Of a DNA stretch of 8,218 bases, positions 1-5,880 are shown one piece after another (position 1 is the first letter of the stretch; each line of letters begins with the position of its first letter). The notes beneath the pieces were generated by a model. The model had not been told where the DNA came from and did not search any database. It saw only the letters and a program-made list of their open reading frames with translations. Made by a program: the position numbers and the translations under genes. Source of the DNA: an uncultured bacterium (lineage in GTDB: Bacteria > Cyanobacteriota > Vampirovibrionia > Gastranaerophilales > Gastranaerophilaceae); assembly GCA_947169755.1 (NCBI GenBank), contig CAMVQX010000068.1:1-8218 (forward strand), read 5' to 3'.

Positions 1-608
1 ATACCAAAATTTGTATCTTCCGGATCATCTTCAACTGTACGTTTCAGAATAAACATATTACATCTGATCGATGCCTGTTTTTTCTTTGAAAGTTTACAGT
101 TCATTTCAGTTATCAAATTTAAAAGCTCAATAGCCGCTTTGATAGCAGTATAGACTGAACTGTTAAAAGTATAATCCCTATCGCACCTTATTACATATGT
201 TTTGCCAATCAATTGTCTTCTAAGCCCGATAGATTTTGCATAATCAGCAATAATTTTATCAAGATTTATTTTAAACTTGTTATAAAGTTTAGCGGAACCT
301 AGAAGCATTTTCATATCCGAAAGATTTGGAAAATCAATTGAGAGCATAGCAAAACTATCAGTATTTGCTTCATTCATAATTACGCTTTTCTCAGTATCAA
401 AACCGCATTTTTTGCATTTTTTTGAAATCGTTTGATTTATTTTTCCGCAATTATGACACTTATTTATAATCACATAACCGCAATTTTTACAAGTATTAGT
501 TGTATTTATAGTTTTGCAGATAGGGCAAGCAAGTTTGAGCACCTTTTTACAATTAGGGCAAACCATTGCTTTATCATCTATTTCCAAACCACATTTAGGA
601 CATTCCAT
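1..608 (-). CDS. Multi-zinc-ribbon protein with degenerate nucleotide-cyclase-like domain (C-terminal part beyond window)
   Basis: The frame opens with ATG at 608-606 (M-E-C-P-K-C-G) and stays open for 202 codons to the left edge, so the C-terminal part is missing. Six CxxC pairs lie at residues 3-6, 17-20, 28-31, 40-43, 51-54 and 65-68, enough for three tandem zinc ribbons. From about residue 85 the text resembles a class III adenylate/guanylate cyclase fold: a strand with D92 (S-I-D-F-P-N-L-S-D) where cyclases carry the first metal aspartate, a helix, then L-I-G-K-T-Y-V at 133-139 where active enzymes have G-D-A-Y, then a helix and I-R-C-N at 181-184. The second metal aspartate is replaced by K136, so catalysis is doubtful. 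Similar zinc-ribbon plus cyclase fusions often continue into ATPase or repeat regions; whether this one does cannot be seen. The gene starts 20 bases after the dapL stop and has no Shine-Dalgarno. The coding call is firm; the cyclase relationship is from motif memory only. Confidence 0.82.
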   Translation of the reverse strand, partial: MECPKCGLEIDDKAMVCPNCKKVLKLACPICKTINTTNTCKNCGYVIINKCHNCGKINQTISKKCKKCGFDTEKSVIMNEANTDSFAMLSIDFPNLSDMKMLLGSAKLYNKFKINLDKIIADYAKSIGLRRQLIGKTYVIRCDRDYTFNSSVYTAIKAAIELLNLITEMNCKLSKKKQASIRCNMFILKRTVEDDPEDTNFG

Positions 609-614
609 AAGTCA

Positions 615-623
615 ATTATACCA
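615..623 (-). promoter_or_regulatory. Extended -10 promoter for the zinc-ribbon gene, likely leaderless
   Basis: Read on the minus strand the sequence is TGG-TATAAT (623-615) followed by TGACTT and then ATG (608). The -10 hexamer is perfect and preceded by a TGn extension. It ends six bases before the start codon, so transcription would begin at or next to the A of ATG. No -35 match is visible at 16-18 bp, and no purine-rich ribosome site lies between dapL and this ATG. The gene could also be read through from dapL. Confidence 0.5.
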
Positions 624-628
624 CAAAT

Positions 629-1798
629 TTAATTATAACGTATACCTGCATCTTTCATTCTTTTAATACATTTTTGAATTGTATCAACATCTTTAGTTAA
701 AGCGACTCTAAAGTATCCTTCGCCGTATTTTCCGTAACCTCTGCCGCTTGGCACAACGACATGGGCTTTTTCAAGCATTAAAGTTACAAACTCTTCTGAT
801 GTCATACCTTTAGGTACAGGCAGCCATAAATAAAAAGTTGCTTTGGAAGGTTTTAAAGTCCAACCAAGTTCCTTAAATCCCTCTTCAGCGGCATCACGGC
901 GAGCCTGATACATTTTATTCAAATCTTCTATATATTTACTATCAATATCAAATGCAACAGATGCAGCATCTTGGATTGCTTTGAATGTGCCGGAATCAAT
1001 GTTATTTTTTATCGTACCGAGAGCTTTGACTGCATCTGCGTTACCGCAAACAAATCCGACTCTCCAACCGGTCATATTGTATGATTTTGAATGTGAGTAG
1101 AATTCTATTGCAACATCCTTTCCGCCTTCGACTTGCAATACAGACGGAGCTTTATATCCATCAAATGTCATTTCGGAATATGCCATATCAGAACATAATA
1201 AAATGTCATATTTTTTACAAAAATCCACCGCTTTTTTCCAAAAATCAAGATCACAAACCGCACTTGTAGGATTGTTCGGATAATTCAAAAACATAAGTTT
1301 AGATTTCCTTGCGATATCTTCAGGAATCTTATCAAAATCTGGCAAGAATCCGTTTTCTTCTAACAAAGGCATCTCGTATGGTGTACCGCCGGCAAAAATT
1401 GTTGCATTGTGATATACAGGATACCCCGGATCTGGGACAAGTGTATAATCACCCTTGTCTACAAACGCAAAGAAAATATGTGCAATAGCTTCTTTAGAAC
1501 CAATATTTGCAAGCATTTCTTTATCCGGATCAAGCTCAACGCCAAAACGTTTTTTCATCCAATTACAAGCGGCTTTTCTAAATTTTTCAGTGCCGTTATA
1601 AGGAGGATAATCATGGTTCTTTGGATTATCTATGGCCTTGTGCATTTCATCAACAACCGGCTGTAATGTCGGAGTATCAGGATCACCTATACCTAAACTT
1701 ATTATATCAATACCTTTAGCACGTGCTTCGGCAATTTTTCTATCGATTTCCGCGAACAAATACGGAGGGATTTTTTCTAAACGTTCAGAAACTTTCAT
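629..1798 (-). CDS. dapL: LL-diaminopimelate aminotransferase
   Basis: PLP enzyme converting tetrahydrodipicolinate plus glutamate directly to LL-diaminopimelate, bypassing the succinyl or acetyl steps of lysine and peptidoglycan precursor synthesis; cytoplasmic. The 389 residues show the fold-type I aminotransferase marks in order: S-L-G-I-G-D-P-D at 34-41, G-S-K-E at 100-103, N-Y-P-N-N-P-T at 172-178, D204 and Y207 (C-S-D-M-A-Y) around the pyridine ring, the Schiff-base lysine K238 in S-H-S-K-S-Y-N-M-T-G-W-R, and the carboxylate-binding R364 near the C-terminus (G-Y-F-R-V-A-L). The opening P-P-Y-L-F-A-E-I-D matches the DapL branch found in cyanobacteria and some Firmicutes and Deltaproteobacteria better than AspC. 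Length is normal for the family. The start is supported by AAGGAG (1809-1804) five bases upstream. It is divergent from ruvB and probably leads a short operon with the zinc-ribbon gene. A related broad aminotransferase is the alternative. Confidence 0.9.
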   Translation of the reverse strand: MKVSERLEKIPPYLFAEIDRKIAEARAKGIDIISLGIGDPDTPTLQPVVDEMHKAIDNPKNHDYPPYNGTEKFRKAACNWMKKRFGVELDPDKEMLANIGSKEAIAHIFFAFVDKGDYTLVPDPGYPVYHNATIFAGGTPYEMPLLEENGFLPDFDKIPEDIARKSKLMFLNYPNNPTSAVCDLDFWKKAVDFCKKYDILLCSDMAYSEMTFDGYKAPSVLQVEGGKDVAIEFYSHSKSYNMTGWRVGFVCGNADAVKALGTIKNNIDSGTFKAIQDAASVAFDIDSKYIEDLNKMYQARRDAAEEGFKELGWTLKPSKATFYLWLPVPKGMTSEEFVTLMLEKAHVVVPSGRGYGKYGEGYFRVALTKDVDTIQKCIKRMKDAGIRYN

Positions 1799-1823
1799 AA
1801 ACTCTCCTTTTCTTATCTTTGAA

Positions 1824-1839
1824 TTTATGATAACATAAA
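1824..1839. repeat. Short inverted repeat in the dapL/ruvB divergent promoter region
   Basis: TTTATG and CATAAA face each other across the four bases ATAA. The element covers the dapL -10 and lies about 17 bases ahead of the ruvB start codon. It could be a small operator shared by both genes, or an accident of AT-rich promoter sequence. Confidence 0.3.
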
Positions 1840-1855
1840 ACTAAGGTAATTACAA
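1827..1855 (-). promoter_or_regulatory. Promoter for dapL
   Basis: On the minus strand there is TTGTAA (1855-1850), a 17-bp spacer, and TATCAT (1832-1827) preceded by TGT, an extended -10. A start near 1820 would give a leader of about 20 bases holding only the AAGGAG ribosome site, so there is no room for a riboswitch. The -35 has four of six consensus bases and the -10 has five of six. Confidence 0.5.
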
Positions 1856-2920
1856 ATGAGTATAATTTCGGACGACAAAGATATTAAAGAGATAAAAAAG
1901 GCTGACAAAAATGTTAATATAAAGCCGGAAACAATTGAATACGACAAGAATTTTGAGAATACCATTCGTCCAAAGACTTTTGAAACTTACATCGGTCAGT
2001 CAGCTTTAAAAGAAACTTTGAAAATTTCTATTGAAGCTGCAAAAAAACGTGAGCTTCCACTTGATCATCTTTTATTTTATGGTCCTCCGGGGCTTGGAAA
2101 GACCACTCTCGCCGGTGTCATAGCAGAGCAAATGGGCGTAGACATCAAAATCACTTCCGCTCCTGCACTTGAAAGACCAAGAGATATTATTGGAATATTA
2201 ATGTCGTTAAAAGGTGGGGAAATTTTATTTATTGATGAAATACACAGACTTAATCGTGTTGCGGAAGAAATCCTCTATCCTGCCATGGAAGATTTTTCTC
2301 TTGATATGACGACAGGAAAAGCACAAACAGTAAAAACACTAAGACTTCCACTCCCAAAATTTACACTGATTGGAGCCACAACAAAAGCAGGGGCACTATC
2401 AGGACCTTTGAGAGATCGTTTCGGTATAATTCACAGGCTGGAATTTTATACCGAAGATGAACTTACTCAAGTTGTAAAACGAACTTCTTCTATTCTGGAT
2501 ATAGCTATAACGGAAGAAGGTGCTAAAGCTATTGCACGCCGTTCTCGCGGCACTCCGCGTATTGCAAACAGATTGGTAAAACGAGTTTCTGATTATGCGT
2601 TAGTAAAAAATAACGGGAAAATTACCGAAGATATTGCAAACAAATCTCTTGATATTTTAAATATTGACGACATTGGACTTGACACAACAGACAGAAATCT
2701 TTTAAAACTTATTATCGAAAAATTTAATGGCGGACCTGTAGGAATTGAAACACTTGCTGCTGCATTAGGAGAAGATGTAAGAACTCTTGAAGATGTCTCA
2801 GAACCTTATTTGTTGCAAATAGGGTTTCTGCAAAGAACACCACGAGGAAGGAAAGTTTCCCCCGCAGCTTGCAAACATCTCGGATATAAAAATTTTTCAG
2901 AGCAACAAAGTTTATTCTAA
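1856..2920 (+). CDS. ruvB: Holliday junction branch migration ATPase RuvB
   Basis: Motor subunit of the RuvAB complex, which drives branch migration of Holliday junctions in recombinational repair. The 354 residues carry an N-terminal extension of about 38 charged residues, then the AAA+ core starting R-P-K-T-F-E-T-Y-I-G-Q. Walker A is G-P-P-G-L-G-K-T at 76-83, Walker B is L-F-I-D-E-I-H-R at 124-131, sensor 1 is G-A-T-T at 173-176, the arginine-finger segment L-R-D-R-F-G is at 185-190, and sensor 2 is G-T-P-R-I-A-N-R at 232-239. A C-terminal winged helix contains G-G-P-V-G (292-296) and the DNA-contacting T-P-R-G-R (328-332). No other in-frame ATG precedes the core, so the start is secure; TAAGG at 1842-1846 is a modest ribosome site nine bases upstream. 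ruvA and ruvC are not adjacent, which is common. The gene is convergent with the pseudopilin operon and ends directly before a strong hairpin. Confidence 0.97.
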   Translation: MSIISDDKDIKEIKKADKNVNIKPETIEYDKNFENTIRPKTFETYIGQSALKETLKISIEAAKKRELPLDHLLFYGPPGLGKTTLAGVIAEQMGVDIKITSAPALERPRDIIGILMSLKGGEILFIDEIHRLNRVAEEILYPAMEDFSLDMTTGKAQTVKTLRLPLPKFTLIGATTKAGALSGPLRDRFGIIHRLEFYTEDELTQVVKRTSSILDIAITEEGAKAIARRSRGTPRIANRLVKRVSDYALVKNNGKITEDIANKSLDILNIDDIGLDTTDRNLLKLIIEKFNGGPVGIETLAAALGEDVRTLEDVSEPYLLQIGFLQRTPRGRKVSPAACKHLGYKNFSEQQSLF

Positions 2921-2922
2921 AA

Positions 2923-2953
2923 AAGAAAGAGGCTGTATTACAGCCTCTTTCTT
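2923..2953. terminator. Bidirectional intrinsic terminator between ruvB and the pseudopilin operon
   Basis: A perfect 14-bp stem (2923-2936 with 2940-2953) closes a three-base ATT loop; the core is GAGGCTGT/ACAGCCTC. Read on the minus strand the stem is followed by a continuous T tract (CTTTTTTAG), a textbook ending for the pseudopilin operon. On the plus strand the descending arm ends CTCTTTCTT and then continues AAAGTTT, a weaker tail for ruvB. The stop codon of the last pseudopilin gene (2954-2952) overlaps the first two bases of the stem, and the ruvB stop ends two bases before it. Confidence 0.9.
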
Positions 2954-3650
2954 AAAGTTTATTTTCCTTGCTGATCGGTACTTCAATATTATGGCATTCA
3001 TAAACACACTCATTATTACGCCAATAATGCTGACAGCCAAATTCATTTAATCTGCTTAAGCATTCTTCTTCAGGTGTCAATTCCGGTCTCGGTGGTTCGT
3101 AACTTGTTTCACATATCGGCTCTGACAAGGTGCCATGGTCATCAAATTCATAACGACACAAATCACTGCCCCCTCTATTCGGATTTTTACTGCCATTTAC
3201 ATCCACTACAACAAGCAATGAATTTTTATCTCCTCCGTTCTTTAATATACCGAAGGTCGAACCGTCAGCAACAGTAAATATGTAATCAAAATCTCCGGCT
3301 TTCCAAAATTTGATATCTTGATCATCAAATTCATAATTAATTTCGAGAGCATTATTGGAAGATAAATTGTCATCTACTACTTTAAATTCTTTCTTTATTT
3401 CAGCTGCGATACATTCACGATCCTCTCTGCATTTTTTCAAAGCAGTATCCTTCAAAAATGGTGTCGTATTTTTTGCAATCATCATTTTTACACCGTTAGC
3501 CAACACAGCTCGAGCTTTTTTGTGCTGAGTTTCAAGCACTTTATCATTAATTTTATTAATCAACACAGGCATAGTCAATGCCGCAACGACACCAACAATA
3601 GCCAATACTAACAACACTTCTGCAAGAGTAAAACCTCTAAATCTTTTCAT
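2952..3650 (-). CDS. Pseudopilin-like secreted protein, fourth in the array, rearranged C-terminal cysteines
   Basis: Type IV pilin / type II secretion pseudopilin superfamily. Residues 1-6 (M-K-R-F-R-G) form a short basic leader, with cleavage and methylation expected at G6|F7 before T-L-A-E-V-L; E11 is the +5 glutamate. A hydrophobic helix follows to about residue 31. The soluble part should lie outside the membrane. It has C74 and C80 (CX5C), D150-V-N-G-S-K-N-P-N with D163 (a possible metal site), and C165 and C180. The C-terminal cysteines are at 197, 206, 215 and 219. Compared with its three siblings it lacks the first two cysteines of the C-terminal module and gains two others, keeping the total at eight and keeping W210-x4-C215. 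It is the only one of the four with the canonical Gly before the cleavage site. AAGGAGAA lies upstream of the ATG. It is last in the operon, 24 bases after the preceding gene, and its stop codon enters the terminator stem. The specific role is unknown. Confidence 0.88.
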   Translation of the reverse strand: MKRFRGFTLAEVLLVLAIVGVVAALTMPVLINKINDKVLETQHKKARAVLANGVKMMIAKNTTPFLKDTALKKCREDRECIAAEIKKEFKVVDDNLSSNNALEINYEFDDQDIKFWKAGDFDYIFTVADGSTFGILKNGGDKNSLLVVVDVNGSKNPNRGGSDLCRYEFDDHGTLSEPICETSYEPPRPELTPEEECLSRLNEFGCQHYWRNNECVYECHNIEVPISKENKL

Positions 3651-3674
3651 AAAATTCTCCTTAATTTCAAAAAA

Positions 3675-4355
3675 TTAACGTTGAGTACGATCTCGACAAG
3701 CACCGTTTATCCAACCTACATATGCTCCTTTATTTGCCAATTCCGCACATTCTTCAGGATTACAAGAACTATAATTCCATTCAAAGCACGGGTATGGAGG
3801 ATCAAAAACTGTATCGCAATTTTCAGCTATAGTTCCGGCCTCGCTTACAGTATAACTGCAAAAATCTCTGCCGCCTTCATTTGGCAGTTGAGAACCGTTT
3901 ACATCAGCATAAATGGTTAGCGTGTTATCACTTTTTTGATTTTTATATATTCCGAAAATCATTCCGTCTGAAGTAGCAAATACGTAATTCATACTGCTAT
4001 CTTGCCATACATTAAGATTCTCAGGCTTTTCAAAGATATAAGTTTCATTAAAAGCATTATTTGAAGATAAATTATCAGTAATAACTTTGAATGATTTTTT
4101 AATTTCTTCCGCTATACAATTTTGATCGCCTTGGCATCTTTTCAGTTCAGTATCCCTTAAACTTGCACTGCCACTTTGGGCTATCATCATTTTCATACCA
4201 TTAGAAAGGACATTCATTGCTTTTTGTCTTTGATTATTATACACTATGTCACCGATTTTATCTGATATCATCGGCAAAACAATTGCAGCAACAACACCTA
4301 TAATTGCGACAGTAATCAAAACTTCCGCTAAAGTAAAAGCTTTAAATTTTTTCAT
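3675..4355 (-). CDS. Pseudopilin-like secreted protein, third in the array
   Basis: A 226-residue member of the prepilin-like family. The leader is M-K-K-F-K-A, so the residue before the cleavage point is Ala rather than Gly; then F-T-L-A-E-V-L-I and a hydrophobic helix to about residue 30. Eight cysteines lie at 74, 80, 166, 180, 190, 198, 203 and 220. The last four follow the pattern C-x7-C-x4-C-x16-C, with W215-x4-C220 at the end. A-D-V-N-G at 150-154 followed by P-N-E-G-G-R-D is the shared possible metal-binding segment. It is closest to the second gene: both share the leader, I-A-Q-S-G-S-A, T-S-D-G-M-I-F-G, Y-A-D-V-N-G and an ending T-Q-R, pointing to a recent tandem duplication. The start is fixed by AAGGAGAA ahead of the ATG. 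It is separated by 19 bases from the upstream gene and 24 from the downstream one. The exact function is not recognisable. Confidence 0.88.
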   Translation of the reverse strand: MKKFKAFTLAEVLITVAIIGVVAAIVLPMISDKIGDIVYNNQRQKAMNVLSNGMKMMIAQSGSASLRDTELKRCQGDQNCIAEEIKKSFKVITDNLSSNNAFNETYIFEKPENLNVWQDSSMNYVFATSDGMIFGIYKNQKSDNTLTIYADVNGSQLPNEGGRDFCSYTVSEAGTIAENCDTVFDPPYPCFEWNYSSCNPEECAELANKGAYVGWINGACRDRTQR

Positions 4356-4367
4356 TTTATTCTCCTT
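4314..4367 (-). repeat. 54-bp exact direct repeat, copy 1 (start of the third pseudopilin gene)
   Basis: Identical base for base to 5005-5058. It covers the ribosome site, ATG and first 13-14 codons of this gene. The amino acid sequence is constrained here, but silent positions and the non-coding leader are also unchanged, which favours recent duplication or gene conversion between the second and third genes. Confidence 0.85.
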
Positions 4368-4374
4368 ATTAAAT

Positions 4375-5046
4375 TTATCTTTGGGTATTTTCTATGCAGC
4401 TTCCGTGATACCATATAAGTTGGGGGTACATATTGTTGCATTCTTCGTGGCTGCATTCTGAAGGGTTGCGTGTGCTGCATCCTGGTGGTGCAAAATATGG
4501 GTTACAATATTCAGCAACTGAACCTACTTCATTAAATGAGTACAAGCAAAAATCTTTACCGCCTTCATTTGGATTTTTTAGACCATTAACATCAGCATAA
4601 ATGTATAAATTATCATTATTTGCTTGGTTTTGAATTACACCAAAAATCATTCCGTCCGAAGTTGTAAATGCATAATTCATTGCTAAATCATCCCAAACCC
4701 TAATTCCTTCTGTAGAATCTTCAAATAAATATTGTTCTTCAGATATTTTACTCCCGTTTAAAACTTCATCCGTTACTTTGAATGCTTTTTTAATTTCTGC
4801 GGCTATACAATTTCTATCCGGTCCACATTTTTTTAAATCTGTGTCTTGCAAATTTGCACTACCACTTTGAGCAATCAACATTTTTACACCGTTTGATAAA
4901 ACGCTAACAGCTTTTTTTCTTTGATTTTCCAAGACAATATCACCAATTTTTCCTATTAATATAGGCATAGTCAAAGCCGCAATAACGCCGATAATTGTCA
5001 ATACAATCAAAACTTCCGCTAAAGTAAAAGCTTTAAATTTTTTCAT
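4375..5046 (-). CDS. Pseudopilin-like secreted protein, second in the array
   Basis: A 223-residue paralogue of its neighbours. The leader M-K-K-F-K-A has Ala at the -1 position, followed by F-T-L-A-E-V-L-I and a hydrophobic helix to about residue 31 that would anchor it in the membrane before assembly. Eight cysteines lie at 74, 80, 167, 181, 190, 198, 203 and 217. The C-terminal module is C-x7-C-x4-C-x13-C with W212-x4-C217. The D152-V-N-G-L-K-N-P-N segment ending in D165 is shared with all four proteins. AAGGAG precedes the ATG with normal spacing. It starts 12 bases after the stop of the first gene and ends 19 bases before the third. It is shortest in the loop between the third and fourth module cysteines. 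No catalytic domain is visible; a structural or adhesive subunit of a pilus-like filament, or a secretion accessory, is the reasonable guess. Confidence 0.88.
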   Translation of the reverse strand: MKKFKAFTLAEVLIVLTIIGVIAALTMPILIGKIGDIVLENQRKKAVSVLSNGVKMLIAQSGSANLQDTDLKKCGPDRNCIAAEIKKAFKVTDEVLNGSKISEEQYLFEDSTEGIRVWDDLAMNYAFTTSDGMIFGVIQNQANNDNLYIYADVNGLKNPNEGGKDFCLYSFNEVGSVAEYCNPYFAPPGCSTRNPSECSHEECNNMYPQLIWYHGSCIENTQR

Positions 5047-5058
5047 TTTATTCTCCTT
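5005..5058 (-). repeat. 54-bp exact direct repeat, copy 2 (start of the second pseudopilin gene)
   Basis: Matches 4314-4367 exactly and in the same orientation. The two copies are 691 bases apart, about one gene length, so recombination between them would delete or add one complete pseudopilin gene without breaking the frame. Confidence 0.85.
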
Positions 5059-5778
5059 TTATATACGTGTCTCAGTGTATACTTTTTCGCAATGATTTCC
5101 GGCCCAAATGTAGTAATAACCGAAACTTCCAAGAAGTGAAGAACATTGTTGTTGGTTACAAGCTGACAGATTAGTGGTAGAACATTTATTCAATTGATTC
5201 ATATTCATTGAACATGTTTTACCGTCGGTTGCAAGTTGAGCTGTTTCATCAAATTGGACAACACATAAATCTATTTCTCCGGTGTTAGGGTTTTTGGCAC
5301 CGTTAGCATCAAACGCTACTGTCAAACTTTCTCTGTCTGAGGTGTTATCAATTATTCCAAATATAGCACCATCAGCAGTCAAAAATGCATAATTAACACC
5401 ACCTCTGGCAGGTAGCCAAGCATTGAACTCTCTATCATCATCTTCGTTTTGCAGATAAGCGATATTTCCAAATGTATCCGGTGATGTTAAGCTATCTTCA
5501 GTAATTTTGAAGACTTTTTTCATTTCAGTCGCAATACATTCTGGGTTATCACCGCATCTTTTCAACTGTGTATCTTTGATATAAGGGCTGTTTGTCTGTG
5601 CCGTAAGCAACTTTATTCCATTAGCCAATACAGCCTTTGCCTTTTTATTTTGAGTTTCAAGAATTCTATCATCAATATTTTCAATTAACACAGGTAATGT
5701 CAAAGCCGCCACAACCCCAATGATTGTAATGGTTATTAACACTTCCGCAAGAGTAAAAGCTTTGAAAAATCTTTTCAT
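5059..5778 (-). CDS. Pseudopilin-like secreted protein, first in the array
   Basis: A 239-residue prepilin-like protein that leads the operon. The leader M-K-R-F-F-K-A is one residue longer than in its siblings, with Ala before the cleavage point, then F-T-L-A-E-V-L-I-T and a hydrophobic helix to about residue 32. Eight cysteines lie at 75, 81, 172, 189, 199, 207, 212 and 230. The last four make C-x7-C-x4-C-x17-C, closing with W225-x4-C230. The shared segment reads D157-A-N-G-A-K-N-P-N with D170 downstream. The ribosome site AAAGGAGG, four bases before the ATG, is the strongest in the operon. The promoter is recognisable 33 bases upstream of the gene. It is the most divergent of the three with the standard module, and has extra acidic residues near 112-116. 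It is not recognisable as any one of the classical GspG, H, I, J or K types. Confidence 0.88.
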   Translation of the reverse strand: MKRFFKAFTLAEVLITITIIGVVAALTLPVLIENIDDRILETQNKKAKAVLANGIKLLTAQTNSPYIKDTQLKRCGDNPECIATEMKKVFKITEDSLTSPDTFGNIAYLQNEDDDREFNAWLPARGGVNYAFLTADGAIFGIIDNTSDRESLTVAFDANGAKNPNTGEIDLCVVQFDETAQLATDGKTCSMNMNQLNKCSTTNLSACNQQQCSSLLGSFGYYYIWAGNHCEKVYTETRI

Positions 5779-5810
5779 ATAACCTCCTTTATTTTAGCAT
5801 TTATTAGTTT

Positions 5811-5839
5811 AGTATTACATTTATTTATCATTATGTCAA
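5811..5839 (-). promoter_or_regulatory. Promoter of the pseudopilin operon
   Basis: On the minus strand, TTGACA (5839-5834) matches the -35 consensus exactly. After a 17-bp spacer comes AATACT (5816-5811, four of six), preceded by TGT as an extended -10. Transcription would begin near 5804, leaving a leader of about 25 bases with AAAGGAGG. This is the best-formed promoter in the window and implies vegetative-sigma expression of the array as one unit ending at the 2923-2953 hairpin. Confidence 0.7.
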
Positions 5840-5868
5840 CTTCGCAAAATGATTAATAATTTTTGTAA

Positions 5869-5874
5869 TATAAT
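5869..5874 (+). promoter_or_regulatory. -10 box for trmL-nnrD, likely leaderless
   Basis: A perfect TATAAT is followed by six bases (TTTCGT) and then the trmL ATG at 5881. No purine-rich ribosome site is present in the preceding 30 bases, and no good -35 lies at 16-18 bp. The geometry predicts that transcription begins at the start codon, as for the zinc-ribbon gene at 608. Confidence 0.5.
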
Positions 5875-5880
5875 TTTCGT

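Noticed and set aside
432..632. Open frame on the plus strand, about 66 codons
   Set aside because: It lies opposite the zinc-ribbon gene, whose six CxxC pairs clearly show the minus strand to be coding.
1081..1838. Several short plus-strand open frames opposite dapL
   Set aside because: dapL is a full-length, motif-complete gene on the other strand; these frames have no ribosome sites or recognisable content.
2952..5778. The four pseudopilins as a classical GspG-H-I-J set
   Set aside because: All four share the same cysteine pattern and domain layout with one another, which fits tandem duplication and not the distinct architectures of G, H, I and J; no GspK, E, F or D gene is adjacent.
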